Of a stretch of DNA of 64,000 nt, positions 1 through 10,699 are shown piece after piece. The stretch lies in assembly GCA_025359125.1 (NCBI GenBank), contig JANYHI010000059.1, forward strand, positions 49,495-113,494, in the 5' to 3' direction. The number at the start of each line of letters is the position of its first letter. The first letter of the stretch is position 1. The position numbers and the translations under genes are program-made. Source of the DNA: Cytophagales bacterium (GTDB lineage Bacteria; Bacteroidota; Bacteroidia; Cytophagales; Cyclobacteriaceae). The notes beneath the pieces are model-generated. The model saw only the letters and a program-made list of their open reading frames with translations. It ran no database searches and was not told where the DNA came from.

Positions 1-1
1 A

Positions 2-154
2 GGTTCCATTTCTTGGGATCAGATTAAAAAAATTGCTGAGCTAAAGATGCCTGATTTAAATGCATTCAAAGTTGATTCAGCCATGAAAATGATTGCGGGT
101 ACTGCTCGCAGTATGGGAGTTACAGTAAGTGGCGCAGCCCCTTGGGATAAATAA
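2..154 (+). CDS. rplK: 50S ribosomal protein L11, C-terminal part (cut by window edge)
   Basis: Only the last 50 codons are present, in the frame starting at base 2 and ending in TAA at 152-154. The translation contains [14 protein letters not shown] and ends in [10 protein letters not shown] followed by a short tail, which matches the rRNA-binding C-terminal domain of L11. L11 sits at the GTPase-associated centre of the large subunit next to the L10/L7-L12 stalk. Its position just before rplA agrees with the usual L11-L1-L10-L7/L12 order. The upstream part lies outside the window. Confidence 0.95.
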   Translation, partial: GSISWDQIKKIAELKMPDLNAFKVDSAMKMIAGTARSMGVTVSGAAPWDK

Positions 155-233
155 ACAAGTTAAAAGTTAAAAGTTAATAGAGAGAGTTGCTTCCACCACT
201 TCTATCAACAATTAGCGAATAACGATTAACTGA
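155..233. repeat. Intergenic element of short repeated words between rplK and rplA
   Basis: The left half (157-180) is a tandem run of the word AAGTTAA. The right half (202-232) is made of related words in the opposite sense (TAACGATTAAC). The two halves can pair imperfectly around a central stretch. Its make-up resembles the spacers at 37872-37931, 39243-39315 and 50281-50360. Function is unknown; it could be a processing or attenuation site inside the ribosomal operon. Confidence 0.45.
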
Positions 234-240
234 AAAGAAA

Positions 241-930
241 ATGGCACGAATATCAAAAAACAGAAAGGCGGTTATCGCCAAGTATAATCCAGACAAGGTT
301 TACACATTAGAAGAAGCTTCTAACGTAGTGAAGGAAATTACCTTTACTAAATATGATGCTTCTGTTGATGTAGACATCAAATTAGGAATCGATCCTAAAA
401 AATCTGACCAAATGGTTCGCGGTGTTGTATCGCTTCCACACGGCTTGGGTAAAGTAGTTCGCGTATTGGTTCTTTGTTCACCTGACAAAGCACAGGAGGC
501 AAAAGACGCTGGTGCAGAACACGTTGGTTTGGATGAGTACATTCAAAAAATTGAAGCCGGATGGACGGATGTTGATGTAATCATCACTATGCCCACCGTT
601 ATGGCGAAAGTAGGTAGATTAGGTAAGGTGTTAGGTCCTCGCGGATTAATGCCAAACCCGAAGTCAGGAACGGTTACCCTAGAAGTTGGAAAAGCAGTAA
701 AGGATGTGAAGGCGGGTAAAGTGGACTTCAAAATTGACAAACAAGGAATCATTCATGCAAGTATAGGTAAGGCTTCCTTCAGCGCAGACAAAATCAAAGA
801 CAATGCTGCTGAACTTATTAATGCTGTAGTTAAGTTGAAACCCGCTTCCTCAAAGGGAACATACCTAAGAAGTATTTCTCTTTCCTCTACCATGAGTCCG
901 GGTATCAAAGTTGATTCTAGTTCTATATAG
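241..930 (+). CDS. rplA: 50S ribosomal protein L1
   Basis: This encodes a 229-residue L1, the normal bacterial length. L1 binds the mobile stalk of 23S rRNA, and in many bacteria it also represses its own mRNA. The family signature [14 protein letters not shown] lies near residues 130-146, and the N-terminus with basic residues followed by YTLEEA is typical. The ATG follows an 86-base spacer after rplK, and rplJ starts 20 bases downstream, so the gene is part of the ribosomal operon. No damage is visible. Confidence 0.98.
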   Translation: MARISKNRKAVIAKYNPDKVYTLEEASNVVKEITFTKYDASVDVDIKLGIDPKKSDQMVRGVVSLPHGLGKVVRVLVLCSPDKAQEAKDAGAEHVGLDEYIQKIEAGWTDVDVIITMPTVMAKVGRLGKVLGPRGLMPNPKSGTVTLEVGKAVKDVKAGKVDFKIDKQGIIHASIGKASFSADKIKDNAAELINAVVKLKPASSKGTYLRSISLSSTMSPGIKVDSSSI

Positions 931-950
931 GTCTATAATATTTTAAAGCA

Positions 951-1478
951 ATGACCAAAGAAGAAAAAGGGCAAATTATCGAAGAGTTGACTGAGAAATT
1001 CTCTCAGCACAATCACTTCTATATTACCGATGCATCGGGATTAACCGTAGCACAGATAAATGCATTCCGCAGATTGTGTTTTAAAGCTGGTGTTGAATAC
1101 CGCGTTTACAAAAACACATTAATTCGGAAAGCATTAGAAAGACAAAAAGGTAATTACGAAGAGTTATTTAAAGTTCTCCACGGATTTTCAGGTGTAATCT
1201 TTTCTAAAGAATCTGGCAATGCTCCTGCTAAAGTGATAAAAGAATATCGCGCAAAGCTAGAGGGCAAACCCGGATTAAAAGGAGCTTCCATTGAGTCCAC
1301 CATATTTGTTGGAGACGAACACCTTGATACACTCGTATCGCTTAAATCGAAGAACGAGCTTATCGGAGAAATTATTTCCTTGCTGCAATCTCCTGCCAAG
1401 AATGTACTATCTGCTTTATTAAGTGGAAAGAACACAGTGGCTGGTTTAGTAAAAGCATTGGAAGAAAGAAAACAATAA
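951..1478 (+). CDS. rplJ: 50S ribosomal protein L10
   Basis: This encodes a 175-residue L10, the base of the L7/L12 stalk that recruits translational GTPases. It starts MTKEEKGQIIEELTEKF and contains the expected YRVYKNTLIRKALE segment near residue 50, with a C-terminal helix for L7/L12 dimers. Only 20 bases separate it from rplA, so the long L10 leader seen in some bacteria is absent here. rplL follows after 31 bases. Confidence 0.97.
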   Translation: MTKEEKGQIIEELTEKFSQHNHFYITDASGLTVAQINAFRRLCFKAGVEYRVYKNTLIRKALERQKGNYEELFKVLHGFSGVIFSKESGNAPAKVIKEYRAKLEGKPGLKGASIESTIFVGDEHLDTLVSLKSKNELIGEIISLLQSPAKNVLSALLSGKNTVAGLVKALEERKQ

Positions 1479-1509
1479 TTGAATTCAAAATTTTAAACAC
1501 TTATCAATC

Positions 1510-1887
1510 ATGGCTGACGTAAAAGCAATTGGCGACCAACTAGTAGAACTTACTGTTAAAGAAGTAAATGAATTAGCTTCTTATTTGAAAGAAACACATG
1601 GCATTGAGCCTGCTGCTGCTGCAGTTATTGCTGGCCCTGCGGCTGGTGGTGCAGCTGGAGCCGCTGCTGCTGAGAAAACCAACTTCGATGTTGTGTTGAA
1701 AGCTGCTGGTGCTAATAAATTACAAATTGTGAAGCTTGTAAAAGAATTGACTGGTCTTGGCTTGAAAGAAGCAAAAGACATGGTTGACGGAGCTCCAAAA
1801 ACAATCAAAGAAGGCTTACCAAAAGACGAGGCAGAAAACTTGAAGAAGCAACTTACTGAGGCGGGTGCTGAAGTAGAGTTGAAATAA
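1510..1887 (+). CDS. rplL: 50S ribosomal protein L7/L12
   Basis: This encodes a 125-residue stalk protein. An N-terminal dimerisation helix is followed by an Ala/Gly-rich hinge (roughly residues 35-56) and a C-terminal domain carrying [16 protein letters not shown]7/L12 dimers bind L10 and stimulate the GTPases EF-Tu, EF-G and IF2. The gene ends at the long structured spacer that precedes rpoB. Confidence 0.98.
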   Translation: MADVKAIGDQLVELTVKEVNELASYLKETHGIEPAAAAVIAGPAAGGAAGAAAAEKTNFDVVLKAAGANKLQIVKLVKELTGLGLKEAKDMVDGAPKTIKEGLPKDEAENLKKQLTEAGAEVELK

Positions 1888-1890
1888 TTC

Positions 1891-1990
1891 TTGAAGGCAC
1901 ACGGTACCGTCTGAAAGGTATTTCAGGCCCCATTCCTATGAAAATAGGGTTGGGGTTTGCCTATTTATACTTGTACCTTTTTTTGTAGTG
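1891..1990 (+). promoter_or_regulatory. Structured rplL-rpoB spacer, candidate attenuator
   Basis: The 147-base spacer contains nested inverted repeats. GGTAC (1903-1907) can pair with GTACC (1973-1977), directly followed by seven T residues (1978-1984). Inside lies a perfect six-pair hairpin, CTGAAA (1911-1916) with TTTCAG (1921-1926). A longer imperfect hairpin pairs 1926-1939 with 1944-1962. A closing stem right before a T-run has the shape of a partial intrinsic terminator. Such a site would let rpoBC be expressed below the ribosomal genes. Function is inferred. Confidence 0.5.
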
Positions 1991-2034
1991 AATTTTAGTT
2001 AGGTCTCAACCGGGAATTTTAAACTGTACGCACC

Positions 2035-5000
2035 TTGGCAAAGAAGACAACAAATAATCGAATTGATTTTTCAGCGATTGAAAAAGTATTGGAATACCCA
2101 GATTTTCTGGACATCCAACTCCAGTCGTTCAAAGACTTTTTGCAAATAGAAACGGCTGCTGAAAGACGCCAAAATGAAGGCCTCTTCAAAGTATTTGCAG
2201 AGAACTTCCCCATCGCAGACTCGCGCGAAAACTTCGTGTTAGAGTTTGTTGATTATACTATTGATCCACCTAAGTATGATGTGGACGAGTGTATCGACCG
2301 TGGGTTAACATTTTCAGTGCCTCTAAAGGCAAAACTTCGCCTTACTTGTAATGACGAAGACAACGAAGACTTCCAAACCATTGAGCAGGAAGTGTTTTTA
2401 GGAAACATCCCGTACATGACGGAGAAAGGTTCCTTCGTAATCAATGGAGCCGAGCGAGTAATTGTATCACAACTTCACCGCTCTCCTGGTGTGTTTTTTG
2501 CCATGAGTAAACACACGAACGGAACAAAACTTTATTCAGCTAGAATTATACCTTTCAAAGGTTCTTGGATAGAGTTTGCAACAGACGTTAACGCGGTGAT
2601 GTATGCCTACATCGATCGTAAGAAGAAATTCCCAGTTACCACATTGCTTCGCGCAATTGGCTATGGAACGGATAAAGATATTTTGGATTTGTTTGGCCTT
2701 TCTGAGGAATTAGAAGCTAACAAAAACAATTTAAAGAAAGCAGTTGATAGAAAATTAGCGGCTCGTGTGTTGAAAACATGGACTGAAGACTTTGTGGATG
2801 AAGATACAGGTGAAGTTGTTTCTATTGACAGAAATGAAGTGTTGCTAGAGCGTGATCACATAATTACAGCCGAAGATGTAGACGTAATTATTGAATCTGG
2901 TGTAAAGTCTGTTATCCTTCATCGTGTAGATGTTAACGTAGCTGATTACTACATTATCTTTAACACACTTGCGAAAGACAATTCAAACTCAGAAAAAGAA
3001 GCGGTAGAGCAAATCTATCGTCAATTAAGAAATACAGAAGCTCCTGATGAGCAAACTGCACGTGATATCATTCAAAGCTTATTCTTCAGCGAAAAGCGTT
3101 ATGATTTGGGTGAAGTTGGCCGTTATAGGATCAATAAAAAATTAGGTCTTGATTTAAGTTTCGATCAACGCGTACTAACAACAGAAGATATTATCCTTAT
3201 CGTTAAGTATCTGATTGGCTTGATCAACTCTAAAGCAGTAGTGGATGATATTGACCACTTAAGCAACAGACGTGTAAGAACAGTAGGTGAGCAGTTGTAT
3301 TCTCAATTTGGTGTAGGTCTTGCCCGTATGGCGAGAACCATAAAAGAGAGAATGAATGTTCGCGATAACGAAGATTTTAAGCCAGTTGATTTGATCAATG
3401 CGCGTACACTTTCTTCCGTTATCAACTCGTTCTTCGGAACAAATCAGCTTTCTCAATTTATGGATCAAACTAACCCATTGGCAGAGATCACGCACAAGCG
3501 TAGGATGTCTGCCCTTGGCCCTGGAGGTCTTTCAAGAGAGCGCGCTGGTTTTGAGGTTCGTGATGTTCACTATACTCACTATGGTCGTTTGTGTACTATT
3601 GAAACTCCAGAAGGGCCAAACATTGGTTTGATTTCTTCTCTTTGCGTACATGCAAAAGTGAATAAGATGGGCTTCATCGAAACCCCTTATCGCAAGGTTG
3701 AAAATGGTAAAGTAAAAGGTAAAGACGTAATCTTCTTAACTGCCGAAGAAGAAGATACATTTAACATTGCTCAGGCAAATGTTAAAATAAAAGCAGGTGG
3801 AGAATTAGAGAACGAAAAAGTAAAAGCTCGTTTTGAAGGTGACTTCCCAGTAGTGGAGCCTAAGGATATTCGCTACATGGATATTGCACCTAATCAAATC
3901 GTATCGATTGCTGCTTCATTGATTCCTTTCTTGGAGCATGATGATGCGAATCGTGCGTTGATGGGTTCTAACATGCAACGTCAGGCTGTTCCTTTGATCA
4001 GACCGGAAGCTCCTATTGTAGGAACTGGTTTGGAAAGCAGAATTGCGTTGGATTCTAGGGCATTAGTTTTAGCTGAAAGCAGCGGAACGGTAGAGTTTGT
4101 TGATGCAAAGAAAATTGTCATTAAGTATGACGTTTCTGAAGAACAAGCAATGTTGCGTTTCGATGATGAGTACAAAACTTATAATTTAATTAAGTTCAGA
4201 AGAACCAATCAGGATACTTGTATCAACTTAACTCCTCTTGTAAAAAAAGGTGACAAAGTTTCTAAAGGACAACCACTGTGCCAAGGTTATGGAACTGCGA
4301 ACGGAGAATTGGCTTTAGGAAGAAACTTGCTAGTGGCTTATATGCCTTGGCAAGGATACAATTTCGAAGATGCTATTGTAATTTCTGAGCGCGTAGTTCG
4401 CGATGATATTTACACTTCTATTCATATTGAAGAATTTGAATTGGAAGTACGCGATACAAAACGTGGTGAAGAAGAATTGACTTCTGAAATTCCTAACGTA
4501 AGTGAAGAAGCGATTAAACATTTAGATGAAAATGGTATCATTCGAGTAGGGGCTGATGTGAAAGAGGGAGATATTCTAATTGGTAAGATCACTCCAAAAG
4601 GAGAAACAGATCCTACTCCAGAAGAAAAACTACTTCGCGCTATCTTCGGTGATAAGGCGGGTGATGTAAAGGATGCTTCTATGAAGGCACCTCCATCATT
4701 GAAAGGAGTTGTTATCGATACTAAATTATTCTCTCGTCCCAAGAAAGACAAAGATCTTAGAACAAAGTCAAAGAAAGAGTTGGATGCTTTGAAGCATCGC
4801 TACAGTAAATCGTTGACTGAGTTGAAGAATGAGATGATCAAAAAACTGACTACACTTTTAACAGGCAAAACCAGCCAAGGAGTGAAGCATAAGTTTGGTG
4901 ATGAGTTAATCAGCAAAGGAGTGAAATTCACGAGTAAAGTGATTGAAAGCAATTTGTTCCCTGACAAGAATATCTATCGCGATGAAAGTAACTACAGCGT

Positions 5001-5904
5001 GCCAGAAGAAGTTAACTTGATTGTTGACATTAGCTTGGACAGTTGGACTACTGACGATGCGACTAATGATTCAGTTGCTGACTTAGTGAAGAACTACCTT
5101 AACAAACGAAACGTGATTGCTGGTACTTTCAAAAGAGAGCGATTTACGCTTGAAGTAGGAGATGAATTACCAACGGGTATCGTTCAGTTAGCAAAAGTAT
5201 ACATCGCTAAGAAGCGCAAGTTAAAAGTAGGAGATAAGATGGCGGGTCGCCACGGAAATAAGGGTGTCGTAGCTCGTATCGTTCGTGAAGAAGATATGCC
5301 ATTCCTTCAAGACGGAACACCAGTAGATATTTGTTTGAATCCACTGGGTGTGCCTTCGCGTATGAATTTGGGTCAGATTTACGAAACGGTGTTAGCTTGG
5401 GCCGGTAAAAAGTTAGGTCGCAAGTATGCTACACCAATTTTTGATGGTGCTTCACTAGAACAAGTATCCGCAGAATTAACAGAAGCCGGCTTGCCTGAAT
5501 TTGGAAGAACATACTTGTATGATGGTTTGACTGGACAAAAGTTCGATCAGCCAGTAACAGTAGGTATGGCTTATATGCTCAAGTTGGGTCACTTAGTTGA
5601 TGATAAGATGCACGCACGTTCAATCGGACCTTATTCATTGATTACGCAACAACCATTGGGTGGTAAAGCTCAATTTGGTGGTCAGCGTTTTGGTGAGATG
5701 GAGGTGTGGGCGATTGAGGCATTCGGAGCTTCTCATATCTTACAAGAAATATTAACCATTAAATCAGATGATGTAATTGGTCGCGCAAAAGCATACGAAG
5801 CCATTGTTAAAGGCGAAAACATGCGCAAGCCGAACATACCAGAATCGTTTAATGTATTGGTGCATGAACTGAGAGGTTTGGCACTTGAGATTACGATGGA
5901 TTAA
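2035..5904 (+). CDS. rpoB: DNA-directed RNA polymerase subunit beta
   Basis: This encodes 1289 residues of the RNA polymerase beta subunit, complete and uninterrupted. The start is a TTG codon at 2035: the reading frame has a TAA at 2020-2022 and no ATG or GTG between, and the resulting [13 protein letters not shown] matches how beta begins in Bacteroidota. Conserved blocks include the fork region around residues 480-540 ([20 protein letters not shown]) and the catalytic-side [17 protein letters not shown] near residue 1066. It is co-transcribed with the ribosomal genes upstream and rpoC downstream. Confidence 0.98.
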   Translation: MAKKTTNNRIDFSAIEKVLEYPDFLDIQLQSFKDFLQIETAAERRQNEGLFKVFAENFPIADSRENFVLEFVDYTIDPPKYDVDECIDRGLTFSVPLKAKLRLTCNDEDNEDFQTIEQEVFLGNIPYMTEKGSFVINGAERVIVSQLHRSPGVFFAMSKHTNGTKLYSARIIPFKGSWIEFATDVNAVMYAYIDRKKKFPVTTLLRAIGYGTDKDILDLFGLSEELEANKNNLKKAVDRKLAARVLKTWTEDFVDEDTGEVVSIDRNEVLLERDHIITAEDVDVIIESGVKSVILHRVDVNVADYYIIFNTLAKDNSNSEKEAVEQIYRQLRNTEAPDEQTARDIIQSLFFSEKRYDLGEVGRYRINKKLGLDLSFDQRVLTTEDIILIVKYLIGLINSKAVVDDIDHLSNRRVRTVGEQLYSQFGVGLARMARTIKERMNVRDNEDFKPVDLINARTLSSVINSFFGTNQLSQFMDQTNPLAEITHKRRMSALGPGGLSRERAGFEVRDVHYTHYGRLCTIETPEGPNIGLISSLCVHAKVNKMGFIETPYRKVENGKVKGKDVIFLTAEEEDTFNIAQANVKIKAGGELENEKVKARFEGDFPVVEPKDIRYMDIAPNQIVSIAASLIPFLEHDDANRALMGSNMQRQAVPLIRPEAPIVGTGLESRIALDSRALVLAESSGTVEFVDAKKIVIKYDVSEEQAMLRFDDEYKTYNLIKFRRTNQDTCINLTPLVKKGDKVSKGQPLCQGYGTANGELALGRNLLVAYMPWQGYNFEDAIVISERVVRDDIYTSIHIEEFELEVRDTKRGEEELTSEIPNVSEEAIKHLDENGIIRVGADVKEGDILIGKITPKGETDPTPEEKLLRAIFGDKAGDVKDASMKAPPSLKGVVIDTKLFSRPKKDKDLRTKSKKELDALKHRYSKSLTELKNEMIKKLTTLLTGKTSQGVKHKFGDELISKGVKFTSKVIESNLFPDKNIYRDESNYSVPEEVNLIVDISLDSWTTDDATNDSVADLVKNYLNKRNVIAGTFKRERFTLEVGDELPTGIVQLAKVYIAKKRKLKVGDKMAGRHGNKGVVARIVREEDMPFLQDGTPVDICLNPLGVPSRMNLGQIYETVLAWAGKKLGRKYATPIFDGASLEQVSAELTEAGLPEFGRTYLYDGLTGQKFDQPVTVGMAYMLKLGHLVDDKMHARSIGPYSLITQQPLGGKAQFGGQRFGEMEVWAIEAFGASHILQEILTIKSDDVIGRAKAYEAIVKGENMRKPNIPESFNVLVHELRGLALEITMD

Positions 5905-5908
5905 TTTA

Positions 5909-5955
5909 GTCTATAGTCAGTAGTCCATAGCGGCAATGGACTACAGACTATAGAC
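5909..5955. repeat. Near-perfect 19-bp hairpin between rpoB and rpoC
   Basis: Bases 5909-5927 are the reverse complement of 5937-5955 with a single mismatch, around a nine-base loop. The arms consist of the words TATAGTC and AGTCCATAG. A related copy of the left half and loop is found at 33010-33031, 18 of 22 positions alike. The hairpin fills most of the 91-base rpoB-rpoC spacer and lacks a following T-run, so it may act in mRNA processing rather than termination. Confidence 0.7.
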
Positions 5956-5995
5956 CATGGACTTAAAAAAGGTAGTTAACTGAAAATCACAAAAC

Positions 5996-8900
5996 ATGTC
6001 TTTCAGAAAAAATAAAAAGATCAACAACGATTTCTCAAAAATCACCATCAGTTTAGCTTCTCCAGAATCAATTTTGGAAAGTTCACATGGCGAGATCACA
6101 CAACCGGAAACCATCAACTATAGGACATATAAGCCTGAGATGGGTGGTTTATTTTGCGAGCGTATTTTCGGCCCGGTAAAGGACTGGGAATGTCATTGTG
6201 GAAAATATAAGCGTATTCGCTATAAAGGAATTATCTGCGACCGTTGCGGGGTGGAAGTTACTGAGAAGAAGGTAAGACGCGAGCGCATGGGGCATATCGA
6301 ATTGGTTGTGCCAGTGGCTCACATCTGGTATTTCCGTTCATTGCCAAATAAGATTGGATATTTGTTAGGCTTACCTACCAAGAAACTTGATCAAATCATC
6401 TATTACGAAAGATATGTAGTTATCGCTCCTGGTACTAAAGAAGAAGATGGAATAAATCGCCTTGACTTCTTAACAGAGGAGGAGTACTTAGATATCGTTG
6501 ATAAGCTTCCTCGCGAAAATCAAATGCTTGATGATAATGACCCGAAGAAATTCATTGCGAAGATGGGGGCAGATGCATTGGAGATGTTATTGAGCCGCGT
6601 GAAGTTGGATGAGTTATCGTATGAACTTCGTCATCAGGCTGCTACTGACACATCACAACAACGTAAGGCAGAAGCCTTGAAACGCTTGAAAGTAGTAGAA
6701 GCTTTCCGCGATGCCAACACACGCGTAGAGAATAGGCCACAATGGATGACCATTAAAATGGTTCCAGTAATTCCTCCGGAGTTACGTCCTCTTGTGCCCT
6801 TGGATGGTGGTCGTTTTGCAACTTCAGATTTAAATGATTTATACAGACGCGTTATTATTCGTAACAATCGTCTGAAGAGATTAATTGATATTAAAGCTCC
6901 AGAAGTTATTCTTCGTAACGAGAAGCGCATGCTTCAAGAGGCGGTTGATTCACTGTTCGACAATTCACGTAAAGTGAATGCGGTTCGTTCTGATGGAAAC
7001 CGTGCGTTGAAATCATTGAGTGACATGTTGAAAGGTAAGCAAGGACGTTTCCGTCAAAACTTATTGGGTAAGCGTGTTGATTATTCTGGCCGTTCGGTAA
7101 TTGTGGTAGGCCCTGAATTGAAATTGCATGAATGTGGTTTGCCAAAAGACATGGCAGCTGAATTATTCAAGCCATTTATTATTCGCAAGCTTATCGAAAG
7201 AGGTATTGTAAAGACTGTTAAGTCTGCGAAAAAAATTGTAGATAGAAAAGATCCAGTAGTTTGGGATATTTTGGAAAATGTATTGAAAGGACATCCTGTT
7301 CTTTTGAATCGTGCTCCAACTCTGCATAGACTGGGTATTCAAGCTTTCCAACCCAAGTTGATTGAAGGAAAAGCTATTCAATTGCATCCGTTAGTTTGTA
7401 CAGCCTTCAATGCTGACTTTGACGGTGACCAGATGGCTGTTCATATTCCACTTGGCCAAGAAGCAATTTTGGAGGCTTCTTTATTAATGCTTTCTTCTCA
7501 CAACATTTTGAACCCTGCCAACGGTGCGCCTATTACTGTACCTTCTCAGGACATGGTGTTGGGATTGTACTATCTCACTAAAGGAAGAAAGGCTGAGTTG
7601 GGTGAAGGAAAAAAATTCTACTCTGCCGAAGAGGTAGTGATTGCTTATAACGAAGGAAAATTATCTAAACATGCCATCGTTAAAGTAAAAGCGAATGTAA
7701 AAGATAAGAAGACAGGTCAAATTACCAGAAAGATGATTGAGACTGTAACTGGTCGCGTTATATTCAATCAGGTAGTTCCTGAAGAAGTAGGATTTGTTGA
7801 TGAGTTATTGACAAAGAAGAAACTTCAAACAATTATTGCTGACGTATTTAAGTATGCTGGACAGGCTAAGACTGCGAAGTTCTTAGATGAAATTAAAGAT
7901 CTAGGATTCCAAATGGCCTACCGTGGAGGATTGTCAATGGGATTAGGTGATGTAAAAGTACCTGCTGAGAAGAAGAAGTTAGTTGAAGAAGCTCAGAAAG
8001 AAGTTGATTCTGTATGGAACAACTACATGATGGGTTTGATCACTGATAACGAACGTTACAATCAAGTAATTGATATTTGGACTCGTACGAATACCATGTT
8101 GACCAACACGCTGATGAAGCAGTTGGAAGAAGATCAACAAGGGTTTAACTCTATCTACATGATGATGCACTCTGGTGCTCGTGGATCGCGTGAACAGATT
8201 CGTCAGCTTGGAGGTATGCGTGGATTGATGGCAAAGCCTCAGAAAAATTTGGCTGGGTCAGTAGGTTCTATTATCGAGAATCCAATCCTTTCAAACTTCA
8301 AAGAAGGACTAGACGTACTAGAGTATTTCATCTCTACACACGGTGCTCGTAAAGGTCTTGCCGATACAGCGTTGAAAACTGCTGATGCAGGATATTTGAC
8401 ACGTAGGTTGGTAGATGTTGCGAATGATCTTGTGATAACTGAAGATGATTGCGGAACGTTGCGTGGATTGAAAGTATCTGCATTGAAAGACAATGAAGAT
8501 ATTGTTGAACCACTGTCTGAACGCATCGTGGGTCGTGTAACGGTTCATGATATCTACGATCCGTTAACAGAAAAATTGATCTGTGCAGGTAATCAAGAAA
8601 TTACTGACGAAATAGCGAAACAAATTGAGGAGACAAGTATTGAAGAAGTAGAGATTCGTTCTATTCTTACTTGTGAAACTAAATTTGGAGGTTGTGCAAA
8701 ATGTTATGGACGTAATCTTGCTAGCGGCAAGATGGTGCAAGAAGGTGAGGCCGTTGGTGTAATTGCAGCTCAATCAATCGGTGAGCCAGGTACACAGCTT
8801 ACACTTCGTACCTTCCACGTGGGTGGTACAGCTTCTAACATTGCAGTTGATGCAAATATCAAAGCTAAATTTACAGGTACGGTTGAGTTCGAAGCAATTC

Positions 8901-10285
8901 GTACAGTTGATACTTCCGATAAGGATAACCACAAAGTGAAAGTTGTAATGGGTCGTACAGGTGAAATCCGAATCTTAGATGAGGAGAAACGTGTACTGAT
9001 TTCTAACAACGTACCTTACGGTGCATACTTAAGAGTGAAAGACGGACAGAAAGTTGAAAAAGGAACAGAGCTTTGCTATTGGGATCCTTACAACGCTGTT
9101 ATTCTTTCAGAGTTTGACGGAGAGATTGAATATGAAGCAATTATTGAGGGCATTACTTTCAAAGAAGAATCTGATGAGCAAACAGGTCACAGAGAGAAGG
9201 TAATTACTGATACGCGTGACAAGACAAAGAATCCGTCTGTCATTGTAAAAGGTAAATCCGATTCGAAAGGATATAACATGCCTGTAGGCGCACACTTAGC
9301 AGTTGATGCTGGCGAGAAAATCCAAGCAGGACAAGTGATGGCGAAGATCCCTCGCACAATGGGTAAGTCTAGAGATATTACAGGAGGTCTTCCACGTGTA
9401 ACTGAATTATTTGAAGCTCGTAATCCTTCTAACCCTGCTGTGGTGAGCGAGATTGATGGAGTAGTTACGTATGGAGGTATCAAACGTGGTAATCGTGAGA
9501 TTTTCATCGAATCAAAAGATGGTGTTCAGAAGCGTTACTTAGTGCCATTATCTAAACACATTCTTGTGCAGGATAATGACTTTGTAAAAGCTGGACAACC
9601 ATTATCTGATGGAGCGATTACCCCTAGTGATATCTTATCGATTAAAGGACCGACAGCTGTACAAGAATACTTAGTGAATGAAATTCAGGAGGTATATCGC
9701 CTGCAAGGTGTGAAGATCAATGATAAGCACATAGAGTGTATCGTAAGCCAGATGATGCAAAAAGTAGAGATCATCGATTCTGGAGACACTACGTTCTTAC
9801 CTGGTGAATATGTAGATAAGTTCGAATTCCGTGAGGAGAACGATTTGATCTTAGATAAGAAAGTGGTGATGGATGCTGGCGATTCTAGTCGTTTTAAAGT
9901 AGGACAAATCATTACTCCTCGTGAGTTAAGAGATGAGAATTCTGCTTTAAAGAGAAGAGATCAGCGTGTAGCGGAAGTAAGAGATGCTTTATCTGCAGTT
10001 TCTCGTCCCACCCTTCAAGGAATCACTCAAGCTTCTTTGAAAACAGAAAGCTGGTTGTCTGCGGCATCGTTCCAAGAAACAACGAAGGTGTTGAGCGAAG
10101 CTGCCATCCGTGGAAAGGCCGACCAATTAATGGGCTTGAAAGAGAACGTTATTGTTGGACACTTGATCCCGGCAGGTACTGGCCAACGTAGATTCGAAGA
10201 CCTGATTGTTGGTTCTGAAGAAGAATACCAACGATTGGTTGATGCTCCCGAGCGCAAAAGCAAAGAACGTGAATTACAAGATTAA
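5996..10285 (+). CDS. rpoC: DNA-directed RNA polymerase subunit beta'
   Basis: This encodes a complete 1429-residue beta' subunit. The N-terminal zinc site is near residues 65-84 ([13 protein letters not shown] with CDRCG). The catalytic magnesium motif [12 protein letters not shown] is near residues 471-482. The second zinc cluster [13 protein letters not shown] is near 892, and the bridge-helix/trigger-loop region [11 protein letters not shown] near 936. The start ATG lies 91 bases after rpoB, beyond the hairpin. A strong hairpin follows the stop codon. Confidence 0.98.
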   Translation: MSFRKNKKINNDFSKITISLASPESILESSHGEITQPETINYRTYKPEMGGLFCERIFGPVKDWECHCGKYKRIRYKGIICDRCGVEVTEKKVRRERMGHIELVVPVAHIWYFRSLPNKIGYLLGLPTKKLDQIIYYERYVVIAPGTKEEDGINRLDFLTEEEYLDIVDKLPRENQMLDDNDPKKFIAKMGADALEMLLSRVKLDELSYELRHQAATDTSQQRKAEALKRLKVVEAFRDANTRVENRPQWMTIKMVPVIPPELRPLVPLDGGRFATSDLNDLYRRVIIRNNRLKRLIDIKAPEVILRNEKRMLQEAVDSLFDNSRKVNAVRSDGNRALKSLSDMLKGKQGRFRQNLLGKRVDYSGRSVIVVGPELKLHECGLPKDMAAELFKPFIIRKLIERGIVKTVKSAKKIVDRKDPVVWDILENVLKGHPVLLNRAPTLHRLGIQAFQPKLIEGKAIQLHPLVCTAFNADFDGDQMAVHIPLGQEAILEASLLMLSSHNILNPANGAPITVPSQDMVLGLYYLTKGRKAELGEGKKFYSAEEVVIAYNEGKLSKHAIVKVKANVKDKKTGQITRKMIETVTGRVIFNQVVPEEVGFVDELLTKKKLQTIIADVFKYAGQAKTAKFLDEIKDLGFQMAYRGGLSMGLGDVKVPAEKKKLVEEAQKEVDSVWNNYMMGLITDNERYNQVIDIWTRTNTMLTNTLMKQLEEDQQGFNSIYMMMHSGARGSREQIRQLGGMRGLMAKPQKNLAGSVGSIIENPILSNFKEGLDVLEYFISTHGARKGLADTALKTADAGYLTRRLVDVANDLVITEDDCGTLRGLKVSALKDNEDIVEPLSERIVGRVTVHDIYDPLTEKLICAGNQEITDEIAKQIEETSIEEVEIRSILTCETKFGGCAKCYGRNLASGKMVQEGEAVGVIAAQSIGEPGTQLTLRTFHVGGTASNIAVDANIKAKFTGTVEFEAIRTVDTSDKDNHKVKVVMGRTGEIRILDEEKRVLISNNVPYGAYLRVKDGQKVEKGTELCYWDPYNAVILSEFDGEIEYEAIIEGITFKEESDEQTGHREKVITDTRDKTKNPSVIVKGKSDSKGYNMPVGAHLAVDAGEKIQAGQVMAKIPRTMGKSRDITGGLPRVTELFEARNPSNPAVVSEIDGVVTYGGIKRGNREIFIESKDGVQKRYLVPLSKHILVQDNDFVKAGQPLSDGAITPSDILSIKGPTAVQEYLVNEIQEVYRLQGVKINDKHIECIVSQMMQKVEIIDSGDTTFLPGEYVDKFEFREENDLILDKKVVMDAGDSSRFKVGQIITPRELRDENSALKRRDQRVAEVRDALSAVSRPTLQGITQASLKTESWLSAASFQETTKVLSEAAIRGKADQLMGLKENVIVGHLIPAGTGQRRFEDLIVGSEEEYQRLVDAPERKSKERELQD

Positions 10286-10308
10286 AATTGATTATTGATC
10301 AATAAGTC

Positions 10309-10350
10309 AATTAGCCAATGAGAAGAAATTCTCATTGGCTAATTTGTTTA
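10309..10350 (+). terminator. Hairpin terminator downstream of rpoC
   Basis: A perfect 16-pair stem (10309-10324 with 10329-10344) with a GAAA tetraloop is followed by TTTGTTT. It lies 23 bases after the rpoC stop codon and only 32 bases before the DUF3467 start. It probably ends or strongly reduces transcription of the operon. Confidence 0.75.
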
Positions 10351-10375
10351 ATCGCGAAATTGAAAACTTAAGAAT

Positions 10376-10699
10376 ATGGCAGACGAAAAAGTTAACCCAC
10401 CACAAAATCAAATTAACATTGAGCTTTCCGAAGAGATTGCAGAAGGAATTTATTCTAATCTGGCGATGATTGCTCATTCGAATAGCGAATTTGTTATAGA
10501 CTTTATTCGCCTGATGCCGGGTGTACCCAAAGCAAAAGTAAAATCAAGAATTGTGATTACACCAGAGCATGCCAAGCGATTGCTTGCAGCCCTTAAAGAT
10601 AATATCAATAAATACGAAGCTACGTTTGGCTCTATAAAGCAAACTAACGATCTTCCAACTTTCCCTATGAATTTTGGTGGAACGATGGGAGAGGCTTAG
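10376..10699 (+). CDS. DUF3467 domain protein downstream of rpoC
   Basis: This is a 107-residue protein starting MADEKVNPPQNQINIELSEE, with a middle segment IYSNLAMIAHSNSEFVIDF. This matches the DUF3467 family, a small protein of unknown function commonly placed right after rpoC in Bacteroidota. There is no signal peptide or membrane segment. A strong hairpin separates it from rpoC, so it receives only read-through or uses its own promoter. Its stop codon TAG overlaps the stop codon of the opposing YheT-like gene within the four bases TTAG. A role linked to RNA polymerase is suggested only by position. Confidence 0.85.
   Translation: MADEKVNPPQNQINIELSEEIAEGIYSNLAMIAHSNSEFVIDFIRLMPGVPKAKVKSRIVITPEHAKRLLAALKDNINKYEATFGSIKQTNDLPTFPMNFGGTMGEA

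Noticed and set aside
4422..4751. 109-codon minus-strand frame inside rpoB
   Set aside because: It is fully antisense to conserved beta-subunit coding sequence.
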